Assembly: GCF_014647415.1 (NCBI RefSeq)
Contig: NZ_BMPD01000001.1
Span: forward strand, 558,001 to 622,000
Direction of reading: 5' to 3'
Length of the DNA stretch: 64,000 nt
Source of the DNA: Haloarcula sebkhae
GTDB lineage: Archaea; Halobacteriota; Halobacteria; Halobacteriales; Haloarculaceae
Part shown: one piece after another, positions 55,044-63,377 of the stretch
Layout of the letters: each line of letters starts with the position of its first letter
How positions within the stretch are numbered: the first letter of the stretch is position 1
Made by a program: the position numbers and the translations under genes
The notes under the pieces: generated by a model
What the model was told of the DNA's origin: nothing
Database searches by the model: none
What the model saw: only the letters and a program-made list of their open reading frames with translations

Positions 55044-56066
55044 TTAGATTCTCTCCAGTTGCTTCTTTCGAACCGCCATTTTCTCCTGATTCGTCCGCAC
55101 GTCGTAGTGCTCATACAGCACTTCGAGCGATACGTCGCATCGCTCGCTGACGATCTCCGGAGACACGTCGCTGTTCAGGTGGTAGGTGATACTGCCACGC
55201 CGGAGTCCGTGGGGTGACCGAGAAGACGGGCATTTGCTGTGGGCCGCACGCGCTCCCAATGCCTCGCAGGTAGACGGGTCCGACGGGTCGGCATCGTGGG
55301 GACACCCACCAAGAACGCACGGCTGGGTGAGCTTGTTCACCCACTTGTAGATAGTGTCACCCGCGGGTCGGCCGTGCATCGAGGTGACGAGTGGCTCGCG
55401 GCCGTAATCGTCGGTTCGATCGTAGCGGTCAGGGTTGTCGAGATAATCGTCGACGACCTGGTAATCGCTCGGACCGAGGTAGACCCACCGTTCGCCGTCT
55501 TCACCGTTCTTGAGTTTCGTACCCTCGTCGATTCGATGCTCAAGCACCAGCGCGTAGTCGTCGGGACGAAGATCGTCAACATCCAGTGACCGCAAGGCCG
55601 ACCGGCGCATCGCCGTCTTCCACAGGATCAGGAAGACGACGTGATCCCGGCTCGCGTAGCGGTACTCGTGAAGGTAGTCGAGTATCCGGTGTGCCCGGTC
55701 TGCGCTCAGGTGGACTTCGCGGCTCTCGGCTCCGTCGGGCAGCTCGGGCGCGTGGACCTTCTCGGCCAGCCCATCGTCAACGCCCTCGATGTCGGCCCAG
55801 TAACGGAGGGCTTCGCGAATCGTCGAGAGCTGCTTCTGGAGGGTCAGTGCCGCGATGTCACCTCGTCGCCAGGCCACGAAATCAGCCAAGTCACGGCCGG
55901 TGAGGTTGTTCAGGTTCTCAATATCCCGCTCCTCGCACCACTCTCTGAAGAACCGGAGCCGTGTCTTCGCGTTCCGCATCGTACTCTCGCGGACGGACGG
56001 CTCGCGGTGTCGGAGGAACCGCTCAATGCCGTCCTCTGGCGAGAGATCCATCAGATCCTCGCTCAT
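55044..56066 (-). CDS. Haloarchaeal tyrosine integrase
   Basis: It has 340 residues starting MSEDLMDLSPEDGIERF. It has the N-terminal SAM-like core-binding domain (about 8-105: RHREPSVRESTMRNAKTRL) and a catalytic domain with Arg in TAMRRSALRSL, His-Xaa-Xaa-Arg as HGLRR, and nucleophile Tyr in YEHYDV. CPHDADPSDPSTC is an inserted Cys pair. Its start overlaps the stop of a zinc-finger micro-gene (ATGA), so the two are co-expressed. It probably mobilises the right-hand accessory block. Confidence 0.85.
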   Translation of the reverse strand: MSEDLMDLSPEDGIERFLRHREPSVRESTMRNAKTRLRFFREWCEERDIENLNNLTGRDLADFVAWRRGDIAALTLQKQLSTIREALRYWADIEGVDDGLAEKVHAPELPDGAESREVHLSADRAHRILDYLHEYRYASRDHVVFLILWKTAMRRSALRSLDVDDLRPDDYALVLEHRIDEGTKLKNGEDGERWVYLGPSDYQVVDDYLDNPDRYDRTDDYGREPLVTSMHGRPAGDTIYKWVNKLTQPCVLGGCPHDADPSDPSTCEALGARAAHSKCPSSRSPHGLRRGSITYHLNSDVSPEIVSERCDVSLEVLYEHYDVRTNQEKMAVRKKQLERI

Positions 56067-56185
56067 GCTCGCCCCCGGCTTCGCTTTCGATGGCAACCCA
56101 GACAGTGTGACTGGCCGGGGTAGCAGAACTCCTCACAGCCATCCGTCTCGCACCTGTCCACGTCTTCGATGACGCGGTCGCTCAC
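56063..56185 (-). CDS. Small zinc-finger protein upstream of the integrase
   Basis: It has 40 residues starting with GTG at 56185, with a good Shine-Dalgarno ggaggtg at 56193-56199. It contains CETDGCEEFC and, nine residues on, CLGC: two Cys pairs that could hold a zinc. The stop overlaps the integrase ATG by 4 bp. It may be an excisionase-like recombination partner (inference). Confidence 0.6.
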   Translation of the reverse strand: MSDRVIEDVDRCETDGCEEFCYPGQSHCLGCHRKRSRGRA

Positions 56186-56313
56186 GTACGTGCACCTCCA
56201 AATAATACCTGCCAATTTCCGCAGGCTATTATGTTGGCTATACCGCTGGTCGTTGGGCTACTTTCAATAGCCCGCTCGTTCTCGTCTTTCATGGCTTCGC
56301 AAATCTCTCACTG

Positions 56314-56386
56314 GGATTGGAAGCCACCCCGGCGTGTACCAGCACGCCGGACCTTCTGCGAGGCCCGTGAACGGGGAGGCTTCATT
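56314..56386. ncRNA. Candidate structured RNA, possibly an IS200/IS605-type end
   Basis: The region folds into a long outer stem (ggattggaagcc near 56315 with ggcttcattcc near 56376). Inside are two hairpins: ccggcgtg/cacgccgg at 56329-56350, perfect, and cccgt/acggg near 56365. On the minus strand, the segment starting gaagcctccccg resembles the right ends of haloarchaeal IS200/IS605 elements, whose omega-RNA overlaps that end. No tnpB is nearby. It could be a remnant of an IS or an orphan RNA. Confidence 0.35.
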
Positions 56387-56414
56387 CCACTATTAGCAAG
56401 ATAGTACTTATAGA

Positions 56415-56475
56415 TACCGTTGGTAGCTACGTCTAATAGCCACCGAAGATATCACATTACTTGATACCAATGGTA
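56415..56475. promoter_or_regulatory. Two palindromic operators (TACC-N3-GGTA)
   Basis: taccgttggta at 56415-56425 and taccaatggta at 56465-56475, exactly 50 bp apart, share the palindrome TACC-N3-GGTA. The first abuts a TATA-like cttatag at 56408; the second ends 8 bp before the regulator's ATG. The pattern fits autoregulation by the next gene. The rest of 56186-56414 holds the structured element and no gene. Confidence 0.6.
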
Positions 56476-56482
56476 CTTTTGG

Positions 56483-56827
56483 ATGACTGCCTCCCAGAAC
56501 CCGATAGTGAAGCTGAAACGTCCGGTAGATTTCGAGATTTTGGAGGCTCTTAGCGACGGTCAGCGTGATGTCGGTGTGAACGTCGCTCAGCGTCTCGACA
56601 GAAACCGGAGCTACATCAACACCCGACTCCCACAGCTCAAGGATTACGAACTCCTTGACCGCGTGGGACCGTCCGAACGTTCCGGTCTGTACGAGATCAC
56701 ACCAAAAGGTGTAGCGGCTCTGCGGCTCCAAGACCAGTACGAACAGGACGAGTTCGTGGATCTTGTTGATGAACGTGCGGAGGGCATTGATATCAAACCG
56801 CCCCAGATCGTCGAAGACGCCGACTGA
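56483..56827 (+). CDS. PhiH1-repressor-like winged-helix regulator
   Basis: It has 114 residues. A winged helix occupies about 15-80: FEILEALSDGQRDVGVNVAQRLDRNRSYINTRL, then LKDYELLDRVGP. It resembles the PhiH1-type repressors of haloarchaeal viruses. The C-terminal acidic tail is about 35 residues. Its operators are probably the two palindromes just upstream. It faces away from the integrase. Confidence 0.72.
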   Translation: MTASQNPIVKLKRPVDFEILEALSDGQRDVGVNVAQRLDRNRSYINTRLPQLKDYELLDRVGPSERSGLYEITPKGVAALRLQDQYEQDEFVDLVDERAEGIDIKPPQIVEDAD

Positions 56828-56834
56828 CATTCTC

Positions 56835-57071
56835 TTAGACCCTCGCGAGTCGTGCCGTCACATCGCCGGCCCACTCCGGTAATTCGAGATCCGCTAACTT
56901 GCCGTCGCGCCAGCTCGTCACGACCTGGGTTTCACCGTCTCGGGTCAGGTCGACGCGCCACTTCCGGCCGTCTTCGGCGGTGATGTCGAAGCGTGCGCCT
57001 CCGTCTCTGAGGGCTTTGATGTGTTCAACGGTCACCACCTCACCAGTGTAGACTTCGACTGTTCCTTCCAT
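56835..57071 (-). CDS. Hypothetical protein
   Basis: It has 78 residues (MEGTVEVYTGEVVTVEHIKA onward), beta-rich, with no signal peptide. No family was recognised. It is convergent with the repressor gene, 7 bp between stops, and is probably a product of the accessory block. Confidence 0.5.
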   Translation of the reverse strand: MEGTVEVYTGEVVTVEHIKALRDGGARFDITAEDGRKWRVDLTRDGETQVVTSWRDGKLADLELPEWAGDVTARLARV

Positions 57072-57129
57072 ACACTGTGAGCCGAGGGGAGGAAACGGGT
57101 TAAAAAGGCGCTATATTTCCGGGAGAATT

Positions 57130-57498
57130 CTACTCGTGTTCTACGCTGCGTATTTCTTGCCCACAGACAGCCGCGCCTGCTTTTTTGAATTCGGTAAGTG
57201 AAAGGCCGGTCTTCCGAAGATCCGCACCAGTTAGGGTAGCGAATCGAAGATCTGCACCGGCTAGATCAGCACCGTAGAGGATTGCACCAGAAAGATCCGC
57301 GTAAGACAGAGTTGCCGTGTTGAGATTGGCGTGCTGTAGATTCGCATTGGAGAGGTCTGCGTTTCGAAGTGTGGCATTCGAGAGGTTTGCACCAGAGAGG
57401 TCAGTGTTCTGGAGATTTGCATCTTCAAGGGATGCCCCACTGAGGTCTGCATCTGGGCGAATGTCGTCAGGTGTCACGTCGTCGTCTGTGATGTGCAT
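57130..57498 (-). CDS. Pentapeptide-repeat protein
   Basis: It has 122 residues. From about 16 to 100 nearly every fifth residue fits A(D/N)LXX: DLSGASLEDANLQNTDLSGA and onward, about 16 turns of a right-handed quadrilateral beta-helix. Unlike the protein at the left edge, it has no membrane part. Pentapeptide proteins can mimic DNA or bind gyrase; its function is unknown. It is in a minus-strand run with neighbours. Confidence 0.85.
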   Translation of the reverse strand: MHITDDDVTPDDIRPDADLSGASLEDANLQNTDLSGANLSNATLRNADLSNANLQHANLNTATLSYADLSGAILYGADLAGADLRFATLTGADLRKTGLSLTEFKKAGAAVCGQEIRSVEHE

Positions 57499-57549
57499 GT
57501 GTTGACTGGAATTTTGGTAGCCGTATCTTAAGCTTCTGAGCCGACGGTT

Positions 57550-57921
57550 CTATTCCCGGATAATCCGTTCGAGTGTCATTGGATGTCCATCTGGACTGGT
57601 GAACTGCCAAGACAGTGCTTGCTTGACCGGAACCGACACACCCTCCGGAGCAGGTTGTGCCGAGAACGTATCGGGAGAGAGACCAAGCCAGACTGCGATG
57701 ACACGGGGCGTGAGATCGCTATATTTCACTACAATTTCGCCAAACTGAGGCGCATCGGTCCAGTTTGTAAGCTCTCCTTGATCTTGCACCCACATTGTAA
57801 AGAGATTGCCAAGTGCAGAGGTACTTTCAGTTCCTTGGTACAGAGATTCGAATTCTTCACCGTCCACCACAACGGTCAGACACCATTCGTAGCGGCAGCG
57901 TGATGTTGTTTTTTCCGACAT
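57550..57921 (-). CDS. Hypothetical protein
   Basis: It has 123 residues from MSEKTTSRCRYEWCLTVV. The open frame runs further upstream but the sequence there looks non-coding. Features are mixed alpha/beta with an EWCLTVVVDGEEFESLYQG strand-turn-strand. No family was recognised. Confidence 0.45.
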   Translation of the reverse strand: MSEKTTSRCRYEWCLTVVVDGEEFESLYQGTESTSALGNLFTMWVQDQGELTNWTDAPQFGEIVVKYSDLTPRVIAVWLGLSPDTFSAQPAPEGVSVPVKQALSWQFTSPDGHPMTLERIIRE

Positions 57922-58000
57922 CCGGACTTCTAACCGGTCGAGTATTCCTATTAAGAATACCGGTTTAGCATATTTAATACGGGGGACCAATGGTCGAATA

Positions 58001-58936
58001 TTACATACAATCGACCGCAGCTCTAGCCAGGGAACTGGCAACCAATCTCTTTTTTCCACCGGGAGAGTTCCAGTTGTAGCGTTCTGGGTAACCAAAATCA
58101 TCCATGCTAAAACTATGATTTGACCACAATTTCGAAACATCTCCCCAGCCTCGTGAGGTGAAGTGAGGGCTGCAAACCAGATTAAAGTCGTATAAATCTG
58201 AACTATAGACTTTCACTGGATTACTTTCAGCCTCAGTATCAAAGACCAAATCAGAAATGAAATCATCATAATTGGAATCCCATTTTACATCTAATTCATT
58301 GAATATATTGTCAACCTGATTGACACTCCTTTTATCAAACACCACTACCACATTAGGATTAATTTTTTCCAGTTCAGAGTGTAACCACTGTAGACAGGTA
58401 GATTTTCCAGAACTATTCAAATCGGATACATCAGCGTCGATTTCTCTTTCGATATCGTCATTTGAATGAATGTCCGAACATTTTGCAGAATTGGTATAAT
58501 ATATATTACAATCTTTCCCGAGCTCTTTATTAAATGCCTTATTAAATTCTTTAGCAAACATTTCCCAATATCCATAATTTCCAGCCTGGTCTAATTCGGG
58601 AAGTGTGGTTGGGGACGGAACTGGTCGATCATATGAGTGATCACCGTTCTTCACTTCCCTGAAATCTTTCCAATGTCTATCATTTCGTTCAATATCGATA
58701 TTCTTTGCAGTTTCATAACCGCCCGGTGCCTCCCCAAGAAATACCACATCTGCATTGGGCGATCCGTACCCAAAAAATGGACTACAGATATTATCTCTAT
58801 CATTCCGTCCACATCCCTTACAGGGATTTTTGCTGTTTTTACTAGGTTTTTGACCGTCATATTGTCTTACAGTCGCTTTTTTCCAGTACTCAAAAATTTC
58901 TAGTGGCGATTCAATTGTTGGCCCTTGATCTACCAT
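58001..58936 (-). CDS. Uracil-DNA-glycosylase-like protein
   Basis: It has 311 residues of AT-rich coding. VVFLGEAPGGYE (about 65-76) is the motif 1 GE(A/S)PG of UDG families 4/5; NIYYTNSAKC and NVVVVFDKRS also fit. NPCKGCGRND and C residues near 38-52 could be the Fe-S cluster ligands of family 4/5. The usual catalytic histidine motif may be HFTSRGWGD near 265. It probably acts on uracil or other damaged bases in DNA, or is a defence protein of the same fold. Confidence 0.65.
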   Translation of the reverse strand: MVDQGPTIESPLEIFEYWKKATVRQYDGQKPSKNSKNPCKGCGRNDRDNICSPFFGYGSPNADVVFLGEAPGGYETAKNIDIERNDRHWKDFREVKNGDHSYDRPVPSPTTLPELDQAGNYGYWEMFAKEFNKAFNKELGKDCNIYYTNSAKCSDIHSNDDIEREIDADVSDLNSSGKSTCLQWLHSELEKINPNVVVVFDKRSVNQVDNIFNELDVKWDSNYDDFISDLVFDTEAESNPVKVYSSDLYDFNLVCSPHFTSRGWGDVSKLWSNHSFSMDDFGYPERYNWNSPGGKKRLVASSLARAAVDCM

Positions 58937-59055
58937 TGATTGTGCCTTATTAGGTCAGGCACTTAGCATTACATTATCAGGACATTTTCACATATTCATT
59001 TCATCGCCACCTTGCTTCCCGCCCTTACAACACGATGCGCTATAGTGTCCGAGAT

Positions 59056-60108
59056 TTAGACAGTCAAGTTCACTAGAATTGGAGACTCAACCTCTTGATC
59101 AGAAGCAGTATAAGTTCGGTGACGATTCACGCCCTCTACTTTAATCAGCTCGTACTCTTCGAGCTTCGAGAGCTTCAGCCGTCTCGACCTCTCCGATACC
59201 GGAGTCTGCCCACGCCCACGGTACACATCGTCGGCCACCGCCTCGTACCGCTCGTGCAACTCCCCAGCCTGCAGCCCACCGCCCACACGGATCAGTTCGT
59301 ACAGTAGCTGGTGGTGGAACGGCAGCGATTTCAGATTCTGCTCCAGAATGTACCGCTTCGCGCGCTCGAACGCATCCGCTACGTCGTCGCTCTCGATTTC
59401 GCTGTGATCCCGTTCCTCGGCCAGCAGTGCCGCTTGTCGAAGCGCCTGAATGCCCTTTCGGGCGACGCCGGCCACTTTGTCGGCAATTGCTTCCAACTGC
59501 TCGCGTGTGATCACACCAGACGGTAGCCCACGCCGCGCCCGTGCTTCGAGGATGTCCGCCAGCTCGTCGACATGGTAGCGGTCCAGTCCAAACTCCGTGA
59601 ATGACAGTCGTCGCCGGAGTCTCCCGTCAAGTCGGGATAGCCACTCATCAGGATTGTGGCAGATGACGACGACAGACAGGTTCTCGACATCCACCAGACG
59701 GTCCAGTGCATCCGTCGATGGAAGGCCGTCAGCCTCGTCGAGGACAACGATCACCGGACTGGTCACGCGCTCCTGCAGCTGGATACAAAGATCCTCACGG
59801 GGGACGTTCACCGATGGGTCACTACCAGGGAGATCGTGAAGAACTGAGCGGACAACACCGGCGGTCGTTTTCCCAAGACAGCGAACATGTGCCGTCTGAA
59901 CGTCGACGTGTCCGGTGAGTTTCTTCAGGGAATGTCTGGTCAACGCGGTCTTCCCTACGCCTGGTGGGCCGTGAATTAGTACGTCGTGGGCCCGATCGCC
60001 ACCAAGTGCAGGTTCCCACGCACGGGATAGGTGGTCAACGGCGGCTTCTCGATGGAGGAGGCGACGCGGGAGGTGCTCATCATCAAAGACAGCAGGGTCG
60101 GCGATCAT
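59056..60108 (-). CDS. cdc6: Orc1/Cdc6-like initiator ATPase
   Basis: It has 350 residues. Walker A GPPGVGKTA (about 48-56), Walker B VIVVLDEADGL (about 119-129), sensor-1 VVVICHNPDEWL and a C-terminal winged helix (about 270-345) match archaeal Orc1/Cdc6. A TATA-like tttatatt at 60134-60141 (minus) gives a leaderless start. Haloarchaeal plasmids and integrated elements carry diverged copies; I see no clear ORB repeats around it, so origin activity is not shown. Confidence 0.88.
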   Translation of the reverse strand: MIADPAVFDDEHLPRRLLHREAAVDHLSRAWEPALGGDRAHDVLIHGPPGVGKTALTRHSLKKLTGHVDVQTAHVRCLGKTTAGVVRSVLHDLPGSDPSVNVPREDLCIQLQERVTSPVIVVLDEADGLPSTDALDRLVDVENLSVVVICHNPDEWLSRLDGRLRRRLSFTEFGLDRYHVDELADILEARARRGLPSGVITREQLEAIADKVAGVARKGIQALRQAALLAEERDHSEIESDDVADAFERAKRYILEQNLKSLPFHHQLLYELIRVGGGLQAGELHERYEAVADDVYRGRGQTPVSERSRRLKLSKLEEYELIKVEGVNRHRTYTASDQEVESPILVNLTV

Positions 60109-60178
60109 CTTGGGTGTGGGTGAGAACGGACAGCAATATAAACAGGTGCGACACTTCCGAGAGATGTGTATTCACATA

Positions 60179-60817
60179 TTACAGTACTTCAAGTGTCAAT
60201 AGAGTACGTCCAGATTGACCGACATCTTTTATTTCCGTTAGCCGCTCCAAATCCCCTCCCTCATACTCTTCGTGCTCTGCAATCTTTAGCGGAAAATAAA
60301 ATTTCCAATCCTTGATCTCATCGCATTCCAGAGTATTAGTGTCTGAGTTGAAGGTGGAGTTCGGAGGCCCATAGACCGGCTCAGCCTCAATTGACCCTCT
60401 GGATTTAATCTTCAGTTTGTAGCCTGAGATAGACTTGTCAATATAAACACGGATGATTGCAGATGGGTCTACTTCAGATACATCGCCTTTTTCTGAATCA
60501 ACTAGCCCCTTGTCTTTGAGTCGTCTGTCAATCGGTTCAGGATCCGCTGGGTCCCAGTCAATGTATATATGAAATGGTTGATTATTATACCAGAATATTA
60601 TTGCGGGGACAAATAGAGTTGCCAAGGCAACGAGAATTAATACAAGTTCTACAGTTTGTAGATAATCGGGCTTGTTAGGTGCCCCAGCAACTGCTGACAA
60701 CATCCAAAACCCACTAGATAAAGGTGAGCTGAGTTTAAATCGTAATGTGTTGGTGTATGATTTTCCAAATATTTTTACTTTTCTGGGTAAGAAACTAAGT
60801 ATTTTCCGCCAGATCAT
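60179..60817 (-). CDS. Membrane protein of unknown function (cluster gene 4)
   Basis: It has 212 residues. A basic N-terminus leads to a hydrophobic segment (about 55-77, LVLILVALATLFVPAIIFW); a weaker one lies at about 36-46. The C-terminal 130 residues form a soluble, strand-rich domain (PFHIYIDWDPADPEPIDRRL, FYFPLKIAEHEEYEGG). The start overlaps the stop of the preceding gene (ATGA). Its role is unknown. It is the last of four AT-rich, same-strand genes. Confidence 0.65.
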   Translation of the reverse strand: MIWRKILSFLPRKVKIFGKSYTNTLRFKLSSPLSSGFWMLSAVAGAPNKPDYLQTVELVLILVALATLFVPAIIFWYNNQPFHIYIDWDPADPEPIDRRLKDKGLVDSEKGDVSEVDPSAIIRVYIDKSISGYKLKIKSRGSIEAEPVYGPPNSTFNSDTNTLECDEIKDWKFYFPLKIAEHEEYEGGDLERLTEIKDVGQSGRTLLTLEVL

Positions 60818-61440
60818 TAGGCATCAAAGATAGTAGATTCGAAGATCTGAATGACATACTCTCTAAGCTCCTCGTTATCCGAATTGATTGATAAGCGGTT
60901 GTCACGGTATTCAACCTCAACAGACTCGCCATTATGATCAAATCTTATATCTGCGATCTTTGGAGAGAACTGCTCAACATTCCCAGATGCAATCTCCTCA
61001 GCTCGCTTGACTTCCCCGTGTGGAGTGTAGACTTTCAAGTCAATAACCTTGTTTGCCGCATCAATGAAATCCCAGACCTTCTGCTGATTAGGGACGAAAC
61101 TTCCGCCAATTTCAAATCCACCGTTGAGGGTTTCCTCGATCGCCGAAACAATTTTGCTAGGTTTCGGACGGTCTCGTTCTGTTCTTACCAACATCAATCC
61201 AGAGCCAGTCCTAATCTGCAAGGAACCTTCAGAAGTTTCTGGACTCCCAAACCGCGGGTTGGATTCGTATTTGTATTCTCCCCGGATAATTTGTTGTCCC
61301 GAAAATGGATAGGTTGGAATATCACTGAACTCGGGAGGAGTAGAGGTTTCGTCCCAACTGATCTCAATGATATCTGACTCTTGAACAGATGGCTGGTCGG
61401 ACCCTCTGACCAGCGCTTCCCGAACTGTTTCAACAGCCAT
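60817..61440 (-). CDS. Hypothetical protein (cluster gene 3)
   Basis: It has 207 residues, mixed alpha/beta. Segments seen: PFSGQQIIRGEYKYESNPRFG, SLQIRTGSGLMLVRTERDRPKPS and VWDFIDAANKVIDLKVYTPHGE. No catalytic motif was recognised. Co-translated with gene 4 (overlap of one base at 60817) and 61 bp downstream of gene 2. Confidence 0.6.
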   Translation of the reverse strand: MAVETVREALVRGSDQPSVQESDIIEISWDETSTPPEFSDIPTYPFSGQQIIRGEYKYESNPRFGSPETSEGSLQIRTGSGLMLVRTERDRPKPSKIVSAIEETLNGGFEIGGSFVPNQQKVWDFIDAANKVIDLKVYTPHGEVKRAEEIASGNVEQFSPKIADIRFDHNGESVEVEYRDNRLSINSDNEELREYVIQIFESTIFDA

Positions 61441-61501
61441 CTGTTATGTAGGGAGTACTACGAACGCACCCGATTTACCTCTTGTGACCGAGCAAAAATT
61501 T

Positions 61502-62533
61502 CTATGCATTGTCGAAATCGGACGGTTCAGCGTCTTCTCCGCGTTTATCCTCATAATCTTCGATCAAATCATCCAGATCAAACTCTAACTCAACATTGTT
61601 CTCAGATGCGGCACCGATGAGGTCATCAAAGAATGAGAAGGGAGGGTACTTTTCTGTATCGTCCATCTGCTCCCACTTAGTATACAAACCTACAAATTCA
61701 TCGACAAAGAATAAGGCGATAAGGGCACGTTTCAATTGTGTTTCGGCGTTATCGACGTCACCAGCAACTTTCACGTGTATTCTGCCGCTGGTCTTTATTT
61801 CAGCGGTTACGTCGTAGCCATTGACTTTGAACATCCCCTCGATCATTTGGAAATCCATTTCCTGCAGAATTGCGACGATTATTGGAAGGGATTTTGCAAT
61901 ATTTTGTGAGTCTTCAACACGCCCACGGTGGCCATAGTCGTCCTGGTCTCCCATTACCTCAGAGGATTCAAGCCGTCTAACAGAGATTGGGCCGGGTACA
62001 TTAACCTCGTCGTCAACGTATCGATACACTAGCCACAAGAAGAAATCTGAGTCAAAATCAAGTTCTTCCGTTTTGACCTCCTCACCCAGTGAGGAATTAA
62101 CTCGTGAGAGCGTTTTTTCGACTTTATCCTTAGAGCCTTGAACCAGAAGGTAGTCGGGGAAATCCCAGTAGACGTACGCATTGCTCGTGTTTCTTAGCCA
62201 TGCAGAGGTCGTGTTGCCATCATTATCGACGAATTCTCTGTTTTCTGAACCTTCGTAGTTTTCCCAGACATACTCTTTGTCTATAAGATCCGACGCTAGA
62301 TTTTCCAAGTCACTCTCTAGTACGTATCCTTGTCCATTGACGAGACTAGATAGGTCAAGGTCGCGAAACCCTTTCTTTTCGTCATGTGGGTTTCCACGAC
62401 TGAATTCGCGTAGATCGCTCAATAGTTCCTCACGCATATCTTCAGGGTCGTCATGGTTAACGACCGTTCGACGTAGGCCATTGAATACAAGTCGACCGCT
62501 ATAATCGAAGTCCGGCCTCTCGTCCTCTGCCAT
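61502..62533 (-). CDS. Hypothetical protein (cluster gene 2)
   Basis: It has 343 residues, acidic. Segments: FDYSGRLVFNGLRRTVVNHD, YVYWDFPDYLLVQGSKDKVE and FQMIEGMFKVNGYDVTAEIK. No nuclease, ATPase or membrane motif was found. A palindrome-framed TATA box lies 20-45 bp upstream, so it has its own promoter. Confidence 0.6.
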   Translation of the reverse strand: MAEDERPDFDYSGRLVFNGLRRTVVNHDDPEDMREELLSDLREFSRGNPHDEKKGFRDLDLSSLVNGQGYVLESDLENLASDLIDKEYVWENYEGSENREFVDNDGNTTSAWLRNTSNAYVYWDFPDYLLVQGSKDKVEKTLSRVNSSLGEEVKTEELDFDSDFFLWLVYRYVDDEVNVPGPISVRRLESSEVMGDQDDYGHRGRVEDSQNIAKSLPIIVAILQEMDFQMIEGMFKVNGYDVTAEIKTSGRIHVKVAGDVDNAETQLKRALIALFFVDEFVGLYTKWEQMDDTEKYPPFSFFDDLIGAASENNVELEFDLDDLIEDYEDKRGEDAEPSDFDNA

Positions 62534-62552
62534 GTATTATAAATTTGGTGTG

Positions 62553-62578
62553 GTAGACAAGTATAAAAAGCTGTCTAC
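62553..62578. promoter_or_regulatory. Promoter with inverted repeat around the TATA box
   Basis: The arms gtagaca (62553-62559) and tgtctac (62572-62578) are perfect complements; the spacer contains tataaaa, the TATA box of cluster gene 2, about 30 bp before its ATG at 62533 (minus strand). The arrangement parallels the promoter at 49951-49978. A repressor binding the arms would block TATA recognition. Confidence 0.55.
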
Positions 62579-62590
62579 AATTATGACGCT

Positions 62591-63262
62591 TCAGTCAAGA
62601 TGATGAATAACATTATTCAGAATATAGTCAGCAAATTCTTCGGAAGAAAAGTCACTCGGCTGATATACTTCGATATAGCCCGACTCAGCCGCGGTCATTT
62701 TGATTTTGCTCGTCTCGTCTTTGATTTGTAGACCTATTTGGTTGAGCTGACAATCTCCAACAACCTCTCCAAAGTCAGAATCGTCAAAAACTTGATCACC
62801 ATGAATAACTCCATTTTCTGCCTTCCCACTTTTGCCGTAGAAACCTGCTTTCCAAGGGTCTGCATTCTCTTGCTCTAACAGATAGCCTCTTAAATCAAAT
62901 TCAGACTCGATGACAGTAGCGCTAGGATGCTGGCTTGCAATGAGATCAAAAACGAAAACCCCAGAGCTGTCACCAGCGACAACAAACTCGCCAGGACACG
63001 AGAGAAACCGAGTGTATTTGGTGACTTTTGTAGGCGTTTGTTTTTGTGTGATCTCTCCATCAGAGATGTCGACCTGCTCTCGTTCTTCTATTGTTTCAAC
63101 TGCAGCACGCCCCTCATAAAGAGGAATACCCTGATCAGTTTTTAATTCTCTCTGTACCTCGATACACTGATGTAAGTTCTCGTCCCCCTGGTCAATTATT
63201 CGATCCATATCTGAGATCTTGTCGAAATTACCTTTCACCACGCCCAATTTTCCAGCTTTCAT
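62591..63262 (-). CDS. Hypothetical protein (cluster gene 1)
   Basis: It has 223 residues from MKAGKLGVVKGNFDKISDM; a TTG five codons upstream is possible. Segments: FLSCPGEFVVAGDSSGVFVFDLIAS, and a C-terminal EVYQPSDFSSEEFADYILNNV. No family was recognised. A TATA-like stretch at 63287-63295 (minus) fits a leaderless start. First of four AT-rich genes on the same strand. Confidence 0.6.
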   Translation of the reverse strand: MKAGKLGVVKGNFDKISDMDRIIDQGDENLHQCIEVQRELKTDQGIPLYEGRAAVETIEEREQVDISDGEITQKQTPTKVTKYTRFLSCPGEFVVAGDSSGVFVFDLIASQHPSATVIESEFDLRGYLLEQENADPWKAGFYGKSGKAENGVIHGDQVFDDSDFGEVVGDCQLNQIGLQIKDETSKIKMTAAESGYIEVYQPSDFSSEEFADYILNNVIHHLD

Positions 63263-63377
63263 AGTGCAGGGAACCAATCGACGGATAGTAATAATACGGT
63301 TGATTCCTGATTCTACTGAGGACCGATCTGATTACTACCATGACTCATTATAGATCTGCTTATGAAGTATCTGAGCT

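Noticed and set aside
58937-60178. Replication origin around the Orc1/Cdc6 gene
   Set aside because: No clear origin-recognition-box inverted repeats were found in the flanking intergenic DNA.
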